From assembly GCA_022925895.1 (NCBI GenBank), contig JAKSYS010000496.1, forward strand, positions 1 through 47,937: a stretch of DNA of 47,937 nt, given 5' to 3'. The notes under the pieces are model-generated. The model had not been told where the DNA came from, ran no database searches, and worked only from the letters and a program-made list of their open reading frames with translations. The translations under genes were made by a program, and so were the position numbers. Position 1 is the first letter of the stretch, and the number at the start of each line of letters is the position of its first letter. This DNA comes from Fragilaria crotonensis. Its lineage: Eukaryota; Bacillariophyta; Fragilariophyceae; Fragilariales; Fragilariaceae. Positions 22,743 to 33,081 of this stretch are shown piece after piece.

Positions 22743-23353
22743 GGGATATGACTTGAAACTCAAGGCAACCTGAGGGAGTATCTGGTCAAGCAAGAGAACT
22801 TCTTTCCTACTCCCTGCGAAACACATTTCACACACGCCAACAGCGCTCACAACAAAAGTGGTTGAGAATGCTGCCTTTCCCATGCGCCATATACATGACA
22901 CCTTTATCTATTACTCTACATCAGTCCCAGGCACTCGAATTCTCGCTCCGAAAAAGTGCGGATACTATTACCCTCTAACTACTCTATAATAACGTCAAGC
23001 ACCTGGTACTAGTTTTGCCAACATGGCAAGACCAACAAGCACCTTTTGCTATCATGGCGGCATTGCACTCTGTATTGTTGATCACCACGTTCATCATCAT
23101 TTTCTAGTACGACTGCTGTACGTTCTTCGATGAGTTCGTCCTTGACTCGGTGAAACATCTGAATGAAACTATATTTTATTACGTGCTTACATAGATCACG
23201 CTTCCTACTCATGACATGTCATACTCGTTCAATGCAATGATTCCTGTCCAGTGTCCAGATGAAGCAATATATGATTTATAAAACATATAATCATAGTAAT
23301 GTAATGCACCACCTCCTCTCCTCCTTTCCCAACGTCGTTACACCTCTCTTTTC
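22743..23353. other. Intergenic between convergent genes
   Basis: This spacer holds the 3' ends of the Hint gene (+) and the Gdt1-like gene (-). A near-repeat of gacttgaaa(g/c)tcaa(g)acaacctgaggg occurs around 22720 and 22750. No gene is supported; both transcription terminators should lie here. Confidence 0.45.
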
Positions 23354-24547
23354 TCACCGTTCAAAAAACATGGAATGGAACCCAAAGAGTAAAAACACGA
23401 CACCACCCCAAAAGCTGACTGTCTTTTCGGAAATACGAGCGGCCAACATGCGTCCACCCATGACGGCCAATCCAGTACAACAGGCATGGCCCAAACATCC
23501 CCCGGCCGTGACACCGTAGGGATTCTTGGCAGCCGCCAGGGCAATGGTGGCAATTTGAGATCGATCACCCCATTCTGCCAAGAATGTGAGTGTCAAGGAT
23601 GAAAGACAAATTTGAAGCCAATTGGGTTTGTGAATCATGGCGCTGATTTTTTTCGTCTTGTTGTTGTTGTAAGATGCAGGTGATGGTTGTACTTGTTGTT
23701 GTTCTTCATCCGGATGATTACCCGCTTCGATATCTGGATTTTCCTTATCATCCTTCTTCCGATGCAACAATTCTTCTTCCACTTCTTCCAATTCCTCCGA
23801 CACGCGATTCGCCTCCATCTGTTTGGATTCGTACAAGAGTTTGATACCAAAGTATAAAAACAAGATCCCACCCAACACATGAGTATACTTTCGATCCAGA
23901 AATTGTGGTAGAATCAATCCCATGGCAGACGACAAGATGGTCATAATGACAAGTGCCGTAATGGCACCACAAAAGACGGCGGAACGATCGTGTCGCATCG
24001 ACATGACGGCAGCAATAAAGAATGTCTTGTCACCAATTTCGGTTGCAAAAATCATGGCCACACTGGATGTAAATCCCTTCCAAAAGGAACCGTGAGCAAG
24101 AGATGCAAAGAAGGAATAAATGGGGGATGATGATGATGTTGATGTAATAACAGAACCGCCAGCAGCACCAGTCAATGCCGCATTGGGCAAATGCAATGCC
24201 GATTCGAGTTTGAGCAGTCCTTGATTGAATTCCTTGCGATCCACAGTACCATCATGATTACTATCAAGACTTGCAAACCAATCGACATTGGACAATGCGG
24301 CATTTCCAGCCGCCGCAGTAGTTATAGCTGCATTCGTCGTCGCGGGAGGAGGCTGCGACAGAACAGCACCCGTGGCAGCAGTAACTGTACGGACATTGAT
24401 GCTGATCGTCAAGACAAGTATCAGAAAGATCCTATTCCAACGACATTGATCTGATTTCATCATTTGAATAGCAGAAGCAGGTCTCCCAGTACCAGTAATT
24501 GTGGACAACAATGTTGACGTTGGCATAGACTTGGACGCCAAGGTCAT
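23354..24547 (-). CDS. Gdt1/TMEM165 (UPF0016) cation transporter with N-terminal EF-hand
   Basis: The uninterrupted frame gives 397 aa from the ATG at 24547. Internal ATGs at 24463/24460 give a better placed signal peptide (I-F-L-I-L-V-L-T-I-S), so the true start may be there. A canonical 12-residue EF-hand loop, D-S-N-H-D-G-T-V-D-R-K-E, lies at residues 95-106. Two three-helix halves follow, each with the family signature E-x-G-D-[KR]-[TS]: E-I-G-D-K-T at 170-175 and E-W-G-D-R-S at 325-330. A charged Glu/Lys/Gln loop at about 245-300 separates them. Relatives move Mn2+ and Ca2+ (with H+) in Golgi or plastid membranes. The lumenal or cytosolic side of the EF-hand is inferred, not shown. Confidence 0.92.
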   Translation of the reverse strand: MTLASKSMPTSTLLSTITGTGRPASAIQMMKSDQCRWNRIFLILVLTISINVRTVTAATGAVLSQPPPATTNAAITTAAAGNAALSNVDWFASLDSNHDGTVDRKEFNQGLLKLESALHLPNAALTGAAGGSVITSTSSSSPIYSFFASLAHGSFWKGFTSSVAMIFATEIGDKTFFIAAVMSMRHDRSAVFCGAITALVIMTILSSAMGLILPQFLDRKYTHVLGGILFLYFGIKLLYESKQMEANRVSEELEEVEEELLHRKKDDKENPDIEAGNHPDEEQQQVQPSPASYNNNKTKKISAMIHKPNWLQICLSSLTLTFLAEWGDRSQIATIALAAAKNPYGVTAGGCLGHACCTGLAVMGGRMLAARISEKTVSFWGGVVFLLFGFHSMFFER

Positions 24548-26137
24548 TGATCATTGCTGTGAGGTTGACGGAGAGGAATGGTCGGAAGTGAGTATGCGCA
24601 TTTTGTACGAGTGCTTCTGTGTAGCTGGTACTGGAGTAGAACTCGTACTACCGTCTGCTACGGGAATTTATACACCGGAAGATTACATATTTTGATCTTA
24701 CCCTCCTACTGGAGTACAGTTAATCTTAGTCGTTGAACGTTTTATTTCCGTTATACGCAGCGGCAGAGGCGTTTTGTCATCTTGTTGGGAAAGACCGCGG
24801 ATCCCGTCGAATGACAGACAGACACGTGTCAAACGCAACTGTAGTTGGCGGACGACGTGGGCACGGAAGATTCCAGTCAAAGTCATTTCATGGATTATAT
24901 GTTTATATCATAATTATTTATACCAAACCAGTCCAGTTTCCACTCGAGTCCGGACTGAGTCCGGACTGAGAGTAGAATAACTCCAGTTATTTTCTACAAA
25001 AAATCAAATAACTTGAGTTATTTGCCGAGGTTGTCCTTCATTCAACCCAGCTAAGGTTGACAGCATTTAGTACTTGGTACTACTACTTGGTGTACGTGGA
25101 ATACTTGGATTATCTTGGAGTACTCCAGTACTTGTATTCATACCTGGAGTAATTTTGGTACATACGTATGCATATGATGTATGATACATACAGTATCATA
25201 CGCATAGAAGCATCTACTCGGAGTTCTAAGGTACAGCACTGTACTCGGAATTGTGCTCGGAGTGCTCGTACGCCGAGTAGTTTGCTTGGGGAAGATCTCG
25301 AGTGCACACATGCACACTGCACACACACAATGCAAGATGCCGGATGCGACATGCGAGCAAAGAGCAAGCTACTACTAGAGAGCTCGTTCATCGTTCATCA
25401 TGATATGATGTGCAGGTACATACTGGTACCAGGCTTGTAGTGTTGGAACAAAGACAACCCCAAATGAAGTACAGTGTGCCAGGTGTGGACACGTTCACTA
25501 CAGAATGACAGAACAATCTGAAATGAGTGTTTCCGTCGACATAAAAACCTGGTGCACCCAAGTACCGGAGTACTAGTAGTACTCGAGTACATTGTTATGG
25601 TAAGTACACGTACAGTGAATCGGTTGGACAACTATTTTGCTCATTGCTACACTAAATGAAAATGAATTTTGACATTCAGGTGGTGATTCTGCTAAGTTAG
25701 TACTCGGAGGATGTTGGAAGTTATGGATGAAAGTGGCAACAGATGGCGAGCTGTTCCGACAAATGATAACGATTTGGTGTGGAAATCAGAAAGGATGTTG
25801 TACCATCAGAAGGTGATTAACAGATCCCCTCCCATCGGAGTTCAGCATGTTTGTTTCCACCGCTTTGGTATGGTCCTTACAAATTGTGAAGGAATCAGAC
25901 AGAATCCGGTGGTAACAAGGGAATGCTCCACTTCAGTGGATGACGTGCTAAATGCTAAATGTTTTGAATTAAGGATATTGATGTCAGAAAAGGCGTGATG
26001 GGGTGTTCATGGAAGACTTTAAAACAACAATAAGCCATACTTGGAAACTCAGCAATTGGCCTGAAAGTGACGTACAAGCGCCCTACGAGGAAGTTACCAG
26101 GAATCGGTTTTGGAAGGTTTCTTATTGTTGCCTCCTC
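24548..26137. other. Intergenic, GTAC-rich, with small palindromes
   Basis: Around 24945-24972 the palindromic word agtccggact occurs twice within gagtccggactgagtccgga. At 24976-25022 two palindromes follow each other: AATAACT-cc-AGTTATT and AAATAACT-tg-AGTTATTT. The stretch 25070-25600 is rich in GTAC and tactcg words. An open frame at 25711-25998 (+) has no recognisable features and is not called as a gene. Confidence 0.45.
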
Positions 26138-28345
26138 TTATATCTGCCAATGCTTTTGGCCTCCTTTGAGCATTTGTTCCATCTTGAAAAGCGAGAAATT
26201 GCAGCTTTTGAAGAGTGCATCATACTCAGTCAAAATCTCGTCTGTGCTTTTTCCTGTGGCCTCGATAGCATTGGAAACGGAGTGTACGATGTATTTCATT
26301 CGAGAAAATTGCTTAGATTCAGCAGGCAAAAAGTGTGTCCTCCACTTTGCCTTGAATGCCTGTTCCAATGCATACATACCAGCCATGCTTACTTGCATAC
26401 CAGGTGTCGATGGTAAGCCAAACCACTCATTCCAAATACCCGTGACCGTGTTGTGTGATTTTAATTTGTAAGGAATAACAAGGTCCAGCGGTGCAACACT
26501 GATCATTGCTGGATCAGCATGCTGTGAACTGTCGTTTGCAATGTTGGGGGGAGGACATTGAAATGCTCCAATATGACGCGCAAATTGGGATATGTAATGT
26601 TCCATATCTTGCTTTGAGGCGGTTGTTGACGCCAGCTGCTTTACCTCATCCCGAATGGTATTTGAATCACGTTGGCTTTGATGTCGTAGGTTATCTAATC
26701 TTTCACAGATGCCTGGAAGGACTGCCCGGACAGTCAAGCTGGAAGGATCCACCCTTGATTGATGAATCAACTCGAGCAGCCTTGTTTGGAATTCCAAAAA
26801 TGCCGATGATGTGAAAACCTCCATGCAGAAAAGTGAGTGTTTCCTTCCAGAGTCAAGGAGAACTGCTGCATCCTGAAGCACAATGGCCCTCAGCCGTTTC
26901 AGCAATCCCAGAAATGCCAAAGCAGTTGGGTGCGAGACTGGGGATGATGCCAGTATCATCTCGTGATCCTCAATAAATGGGAATATTTGACGTTGCAGAT
27001 CTTCACTCGGCTTCAAGTCTGAGCGAGGCAAGTGAAAGACATTCTTCTCTGCACTATGTCCCGCCATCACACGCATGATTCTTAGAGGGAGTTTTGCAGA
27101 GTATCGATCTTCTCGAACTGTGACATTCCAATTTCCAAGGTTGGCTATAGAATCCCCATCAACCTCAGCAATTTCTGCTATGATAGGGCCAACAGATCGG
27201 CCAATATGAACAAAATGACGGGAGCTGATACTCATGTCCTTGCAGCAAGCCTTGATGGCTTTTGCATATGATTGATCAGTGACAGCCTTGGTCAGTTCAT
27301 TCTTTCGATAATCAACCAAGGCTTTGATACCAAACCATGATTTGTTGTCTAACAAATTGTATACATCAATTTCATTGGTGAAGGCAAACCTTCCAAGCAA
27401 CATGAATCCCAGAGCCCCAATCGGGCAAAGGTGTACGTTCTTGTGACGCATCACACGCCCATAGAGTTTTCAGCCCATTTGTCTTTCCTGTATCAACTTG
27501 TAGTACAAGAACGTGACATTCCGAGCTCCCTTCATTTTCAATGACTAGATCGCTGAAGTCACTTAAGTCGGCAAGGAACATCGACTCACCCCTGAGAATG
27601 GCGTGTGTTGACAGTAGGAACACAAATCGGTCCCGAATGGATGCCAGTGAAAAGTATGTTGATGATGCTGCATTATGCTGCCAAAGCCATGCCTCAATCA
27701 TAGGGATTTTGTCGACCATTAAATATGGGCTCAGAACACTCTTGACCTTTTCCTGGTAATCCCTTCGTGCCATCCTAGTAAAGTGTACATGCAGATTAGA
27801 TTGGCAAACATATGGAATAGAGATCGGAATTCTAATTCTCACCTTTTCTTGCGCTTCTTTACAACATTCATCAAACTCATCACACGTTGGGATCGAAGCT
27901 GGTCCTTACTTGCATTATTTGTCCCTAAATCACACTCTCGCTTCCAGAGTCGAAGTATTCCAGAGTAAGTTTGATTTAGGACATCAAAACCTACCAAGTT
28001 ATTCATTTCCGAATAGGAGGAATCCATGACACGGTCATATTCTTCCCTATCAAACATGCCCGCTTGAATAGAAGAGGATGAACGAGCATGTGAATTGCGG
28101 TGTTTGATCCCGCGATTCCGAACTGAGCGACGCGAAGTATAGAAGAGATAACCAAACAGCTTTTCCTCATTGACTGTGGCTGCATTATCTGCAGCAGATG
28201 TTGAGGGAAATAGAGAATGACAAAAGCCGACAAATTCGCTGACTTTGTTGTTGTAAGCAAGTAAGGTGTTCTTCTTTTCAAACTCATCCTGTTCTGCCAA
28301 TACTGCGCGTGCATGAGTTGCATAGGGACCACTTGTAAAGGACAT
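26138..28345 (-). CDS. Crypton-like tyrosine recombinase with GCR1_C-like tail, one frameshift
   Basis: Exon 1 runs from ATG 28345 (M-S-F-T-S-G-P-Y) to 27843. The intron at 27842-27775 is 68 nt (AAAG|GTGAGA...TTTACTAG). Exon 2 runs from 27774 to 26138. Tyrosine-recombinase landmarks are A-I-L-R-G-E (first Arg), V-D-T-G-K-T-N-G (Lys), R-V-M-R-H-K-N-V-H-L-C-P-I-G-A-L, V-H-I-G-R-S-V-G (H-x-x-R), L-G-N-W, and R-Y-S-A-K-L-P (candidate catalytic Tyr). The C-terminal part (G-I-W-N-E-W-F-G-L..., W-R-T-H-F-L-P-A-E) resembles the GCR1_C-type DNA-binding domain seen in Cryptons. One extra G in the run at 27458-27460 breaks the frame; removing it gives T-L-W-R-V-M-R-H. The gene could be an active element, a domesticated copy or a recent pseudogene. 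Confidence 0.75.
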
Positions 28346-28943
28346 CTTGATTACCACCAAGTTTGTATTTGTTTGAGACTTCAACAGAAAAATAAAGTAG
28401 TACCGGTATCAAATACGATGTACGATGATGGGATTGGAATCAAGCTGTGGTGCATACGTGCATACTACGTGGCAAGTTTCACCTCAGATCTTGTATAATA
28501 CCGGATAGTGCAGTATTGACTATGCGTATACTGTTATGCTGTGTGACACCAGCCAGCATGACAACAATTGTAGTTAGAACACACTCTGCCCACCCAAGAG
28601 CTCGGATTGTGTAAAAGACATCAGACGTCGAGCGATTGCTTTGAACACAATAAGATGGCCGTAATTCTGATACTTGGTAAGTGGCATGCAGAAAGCATGC
28701 AAGTGTGAACAAGCAAGAGAGAGAACTCACTTTTCTATCTTCATTGTTGCCCTCGCTCTCATTCTCATTCTTGTCTTGTTGTATTTCTTTCTTGTATCGT
28801 CTCATTCTTGCTTGTCTTGTTCTTGTATCCTCTGGTTGTTCTTGCCTAGTTCTCATTCTTGTCACGTTTTGTACTCCTATTGTTCTTCTCTTGTTCTCGT
28901 CTTGCTTGTCTTCTTTTATTGCAAATGCAGACTTGTTATGAAC
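28346..28943. other. Intergenic, with a polypyrimidine tract
   Basis: From about 28735 to 28925 the plus strand is dominated by C and T with repeated tctcattcttg, cttgtcttg and tgttcttg words. The Lys/Arg/Glu-rich frame on the other strand and the Leu/Ser-rich frame on this strand are products of that composition. No gene is supported. Confidence 0.5.
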
Positions 28944-28984
28944 TCATAGCAGATTGGGATAGCTCTGATTTGAATCCAAAGCAC

Positions 28985-29580
28985 CTCCATCACAGCAATG
29001 CCATTCGGACTTTGTCTCAGCAATCAATTGCTCCCATGCTGCAATGTGATTGATCCACCCGATTGGAATGTTTCCTTCTCGGGCACCGCATCGATAGCCT
29101 CTGTGGGAAAGCCGAATGAGACTTTCGCCGCTCCAAAGTGTTTGCCTGCTCTGGAGGAAAACAGCGCTCTGAGATGATGATGTTGCCATGCAGTGTTTGT
29201 TTCAGCCATACCAATTATATCGGCACCGATAGCCTGTGTGCTTGTCATATAGTAGTCGTAAGTCCTCTCCGGTGAAGCTGTATGAGTCCCTTAACATTTT
29301 GAAAGAAGATCTGTATATCTTTCAGTGATGTCAATGCCATTAGGATGGCTACCAAGGGGTGGTGGAGGTCCCGTTCCAATGGACATGGTGGTACGTGACA
29401 ACTTCTTACAGTCGCTACGAGAAAACGGTTGACGGATGGTTCGTTATCATCGAATTTTTTAGTAAGAAATTGTGTTCTCTTTGATGAACCTTGTACCTCT
29501 TTACCCTTACGATCAAAGACCGGCAAGAGGGCAAATGAAGTAATGTTAGGTTTAAAGTAGAAGTTGTGAGTGGAGTACAT
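28985..29580 (-). pseudogene. Non-LTR retrotransposon endonuclease (EEP/APE-like) fragment
   Basis: Frame 29245-29580 contains I-Q-I-F-F-Q-N-V-K-G-L-I-Q, the start typical of the APE-type endonuclease of non-LTR elements. After a frameshift near 29250 the similarity continues in frame 29024-29248 with A-D-I-I-G-M-A-E-T-N-T-A-W (the D..E-T-N strand and catalytic Glu region) and later G-G-S-I-T-L-Q-H-G. No reverse transcriptase follows, so this is a dead fragment. It probably continues the decayed coding sequence upstream on the same strand (30.1-31.1 kb). Confidence 0.6.
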
Positions 29581-31119
29581 GAGAGGTAGTACTCCACTAA
29601 TTAGACTATCTACATATCTGACTTAGTAACAGGTATGTCGGAGTTCATTCGCACCGGGCAGTATATACTAAACTCTTCGTTACATGTTTATCAGATGTCT
29701 ATTTCTAGGCAGCTGCATTTCATGTTGCTGGCCTCATGGGCGGGCGGATGTTGTAGTGACTGATATTTGACGAGCTCGATGACGGTACGAGTTAGACGTT
29801 AGGAGACGTATCCTGACTCTCCTGGAGAGTAAGGTACTGGAGTAGTGATACTTGTTGAAGGGTCGACTGTAGTGGAGGCAGTACATTGAAGTACTGCCGG
29901 TGCCGCACGGAGAATACAGAGAAGGTCAGCATTGTTGTCAAACTTTTTTGTCGGGATAAGATCGCGGATATTTGCCACCTGTTTGATGGCACCGATGCTC
30001 GCCACGTAGAGTTGAAGTTTGCACATGATGGTGATTGAGTGAAATTGGACAAGCTCGTGCAAGTACAGTGTCACCGATGCAATAGCAGCGATTGTGCTTC
30101 GAAGAGAGCTCTGACACTTGCGCCATCAGTCAACTGGGCCTACGTTCATAAGAAGCTGATCCTTCCCGGAGAGCTAATGATCCACGAGAAGGTTCCTCGA
30201 TGTCGGTTGGTTGTGCCATAGATTCCGATATGCATGGTGCAGGCAATCTGTAGGTATTGGACCAGCAATGCTTCCGAATCGCAAGCTTCAAAGAAACCAA
30301 CAAGAGGAGACGGTTCTCGGCCGCTGGTAGTTGTGTTTGCCAGTCGGTGAAGGACTTAGCTGGCGAACAACCCAAATACTTAGGAACTTTTATAGTTGAG
30401 TTGGGAAATGGTCTGATCCGGAGCCAACTGATCCGTTTGCCACTCAATCATCCAGGAATGTTGGGTGTTGAATGTTGACAGTAATGGTGCCAGCCTGGAA
30501 TACATCTGTGCTGTCAAAGCTTTCAGAGCATGGAAATCCTTGGGAGCCCAACGAGCTTCGATGCGAACGGGAGCATTCACTTTGCTTGGTCCTTTGTGAT
30601 CTGTATCCGTTGCTTGTGCGGACGGAGTCACTGAATGTTGTCCTTTCTTGTGCGAATCCGAGGAATTGTCGCAGAGGGCAAACCGGGTTCGAGCAGTGGA
30701 ATAGATTTCACAATGTCTTGAAACTCTTGTGTAGTTGGGCTGAGAATGCCTGTGGTGGTGGAGGGACTAGGAGCCGCCTTTGAGTGCTCAGTAAGAGGAG
30801 CTTTGTTGATGGCTCCGGCATTTGCTTGGTCCTTTGTGATCTGTATCCGTTGCTTGTGCGGACGGAGTCACTGAATGTTGTCCTTTCTTGTGCGAATCCG
30901 AGGAATTGTCGCAGAGGGCAAACCGGGTTCAAGCAGTGGAATAGATTTCACAATGTCTTGAAACTCTTGTGTAGTTGGGCTGAGGATTATTTGTGCCAAT
31001 TTGTACTTTGCTTCAGTGGGAGCAGCAGAAGAATTATTCAGGAATGGCCTTTGCTTCATTGGAGTTGTGAGTAGATGATAGTTCTTCATTATTGTTGAAT
31101 TGCATTGAGTTGAACACAA
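29581..31119 (-). pseudogene. Decayed ORF region upstream of the endonuclease fragment, with an internal 80-codon repeat
   Basis: Several minus-strand pieces have protein-like composition but are broken by shifts and stops: 30868-31119 (I-L-S-P-T-T-Q-E-F-Q-D-I-V-K-S-I-P-L-L-E-P), 30380-30631 (H-K-G-P-S-K-V-N-A-P-V-R-I-E-A-R-W-A-P-K, A-L-K-A-L-T-A-Q-M-Y-S-R-L) and 29799-30074 (V-A-S-I-G-A-I-K-Q-V-A-N-I-R-D). Position and strand fit the 5' ORF of the same non-LTR retrotransposon, though I do not recognise the domain. The repeated block described separately lies inside, and its 240-base period keeps frame. Confidence 0.35.
30581..30984. repeat. Direct repeat of 164 bp at a 240-bp period
   Basis: Bases 30581-30744 recur at 30821-30984 with a single internal difference (gggttcg versus gggttca). 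The 76 bases between them are unique. Because 240 is divisible by 3, the duplication preserves reading frame on the minus strand, giving two copies of the peptide I-L-S-P-T-T-Q-E-F-Q-D-I-V-K-S-I. The near identity shows a recent duplication within an otherwise decayed region. Confidence 0.92.
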
Positions 31120-32012
31120 TGAATGCCCCTGCTACCAAGGTTGGATTCAATGAACAATGCACTTCCGGATCATGGAACAGTATTCAACCTGGACTGGGTT
31201 GCCTTCAGGGCGGTTCATATCTTAGGCAGTTCCTTACAGGATTGGGCCCTTTGTTTGCAAACACAGCATCGGTTGAATCGGATTTCTCCGTCCAAAATAG
31301 GAAATGTACAAGTTTTGGTTGTCCATGACCAGTCTCACAGTGGAGGGCATTCTCCATTGAAGGCAGCGCACACTCTCATTGTCCCTGGAGCTAGAGTCTA
31401 GAGAGCATTTAATGACCCATGGGGGCTAAAAATAAGGAAATCCATAAAATAAGTGGGCTGGTGTCTGTAAATTAAGCTTATTTTGTTATTTTCTGGATAT
31501 CCATATTCTTAGGAGGCCTGGAGCCTGGAGTACATACTCAAGAAAATTTTAAGCTACAGACTATGTACTGGAACCGAAGCACATCAAGGAACTAACGGTA
31601 CTGTAGTACTCGTTTTACTTGTTACTTAAGCAATAGCAGTACCTGTGGTACAAGTACTACCGTTTACCATAGAATGGTAGTACTGTACCAGGTACAGAAC
31701 TAGCACTAGTACTACTAGGCGAACAGCGGTGCTAGTACTAGTACTAGGCGAACAGCGGTACCAGTACAGGACCGACGAACATAAGAAGAGTCGCAGAGGA
31801 GTTATCTTGCAGAATCTGGACGAGTCCGGACTGCCGTAGGAAACCGCGTACCCTCCAGTCCGGACTCGTACAAAACAAAGATAAATAATGCTTAATTATG
31901 CCTCGGTGCTCGGTGTCACAGTATGCATACAAGGCGTGCCAATCCTCTACAGTACGTGCTTTTGGTACGCGTTGAACATACTGTTAAACCTCTCTATGGA
32001 GTAATTCGTGTA
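31120..32012. other. Intergenic, extremely GTAC-rich at 31530-31770
   Basis: No gene is supported. Around 31700-31760 a short unit, gtactactaggcgaacagcggt, is repeated in diverged form. About 14 GTAC words occur in 240 bases. The palindromic word agtccggact appears at 31823 and 31855, as in the spacer near 24.95 kb. Confidence 0.5.
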
Positions 32013-32649
32013 CTCCCTCCGTCCGGAATTACTGTTCCCATTTCCCATCCTCATAAGGAAAATTCTGGCATTTTACCAAAACGTCATCAGATTCGAGACC
32101 CTCTAAATGAACTGGGTTTAATGGTATATAACATGATATACAGGCGATAAGCTCTGAATGTTCATTTTTGAGTTTTTAGTTTGTGAAAATCGTCCTCGGC
32201 CACGCGTAAGGCCATAAATCGTCACCAAGGAGCCTGACGGTCCAGACACTCAGCAAACATCTTCGCAGAACGAGTAGGAGGAGAAAGAACTCACTGACAT
32301 GAAAACGAGAAAAGTCAAAACCACGGGCGTGTGAACGTACAAAAACGACAGTGATCTGCAGATTCGCAGTGACGGCCGTTATTTCTAATTCCATGTGAAT
32401 ACCAAAAATCAATTAGAATGGTTCTGGCATGCGAACCCCGAAATTATTCTTGTTTAATTTCATAATTAAATGATATATACAGACTGAATAATATTATTAG
32501 AGATCTTTGTAAATAAAATAACTTCCCACACGCCAGCGTCGCCAAGACGTAGACAATGTACCATGGGGTACTCTCAAATGACTGAAAGACAACGAAATCG
32601 GAACACATTTTCGAACTTCAATGGGAACAGTAATTCCGGACGGAGGGAG
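32013..32649. mobile_element. Stowaway-like (Tc1/mariner-type) MITE, 637 bp
   Basis: The left end starts CTCCCTCCGTCCGGAATTAC and continues TGTTCCCATT (32013-32042). The right end, reverse complemented from 32649, is identical over the same 30 bases. Both ends are flanked by TA (32011-32012 and 32650-32651), the target duplication of Tc1/mariner elements. The terminal CTCCCTCCGT matches the well-known terminus of plant Stowaway MITEs. No transposase frame is visible inside, so the element is non-autonomous. Confidence 0.9.
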
Positions 32650-32651
32650 TA

Positions 32652-33081
32652 CAGTATATCTTCAGATGCATCCATGCTTGCAATTTTTTGGAATCGAGTG
32701 AAACTCCCAAAAGACAGTCGAGTGCTACTCGGCGCTTGGCGTACACAATACTACCGCGGTAGACCTATTTGTATCTTGTATGTATGCCACACCCATTTTT
32801 GGTTGTGGCATATGATATCTTTCCTCTCATCAACGAAGCAACATCATCAACAACTGCGTAACATTCGGTATCCTACACTCCTATCGACAATTGTCAATTA
32901 ATTGTCCCCTTTCATCATTGCGTACTACACACTACATACACTTACATTGGACCTGAACCATCGGAGGCCCTCAGTACTCGTATACCCTTCGTTTCACTGA
33001 TACGGAAGAGGCATCAAGTCTCAAGTACTACCGGCAGAGATCCTCTACTAGTGTCATACATCAAAGCAACTAACCACAAGG
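32652..33081. other. Spacer upstream of the protein kinase gene
   Basis: No coding sequence is supported here. The last hundred bases before the ATG at 33082 probably hold the promoter and 5' UTR of the kinase gene. The sequence acaagg precedes the start codon. Confidence 0.4.

Noticed and set aside
28479-28949. Charged and Leu/Ser-rich frames over the polypyrimidine tract
   Set aside because: Composition follows directly from the CT repeats.
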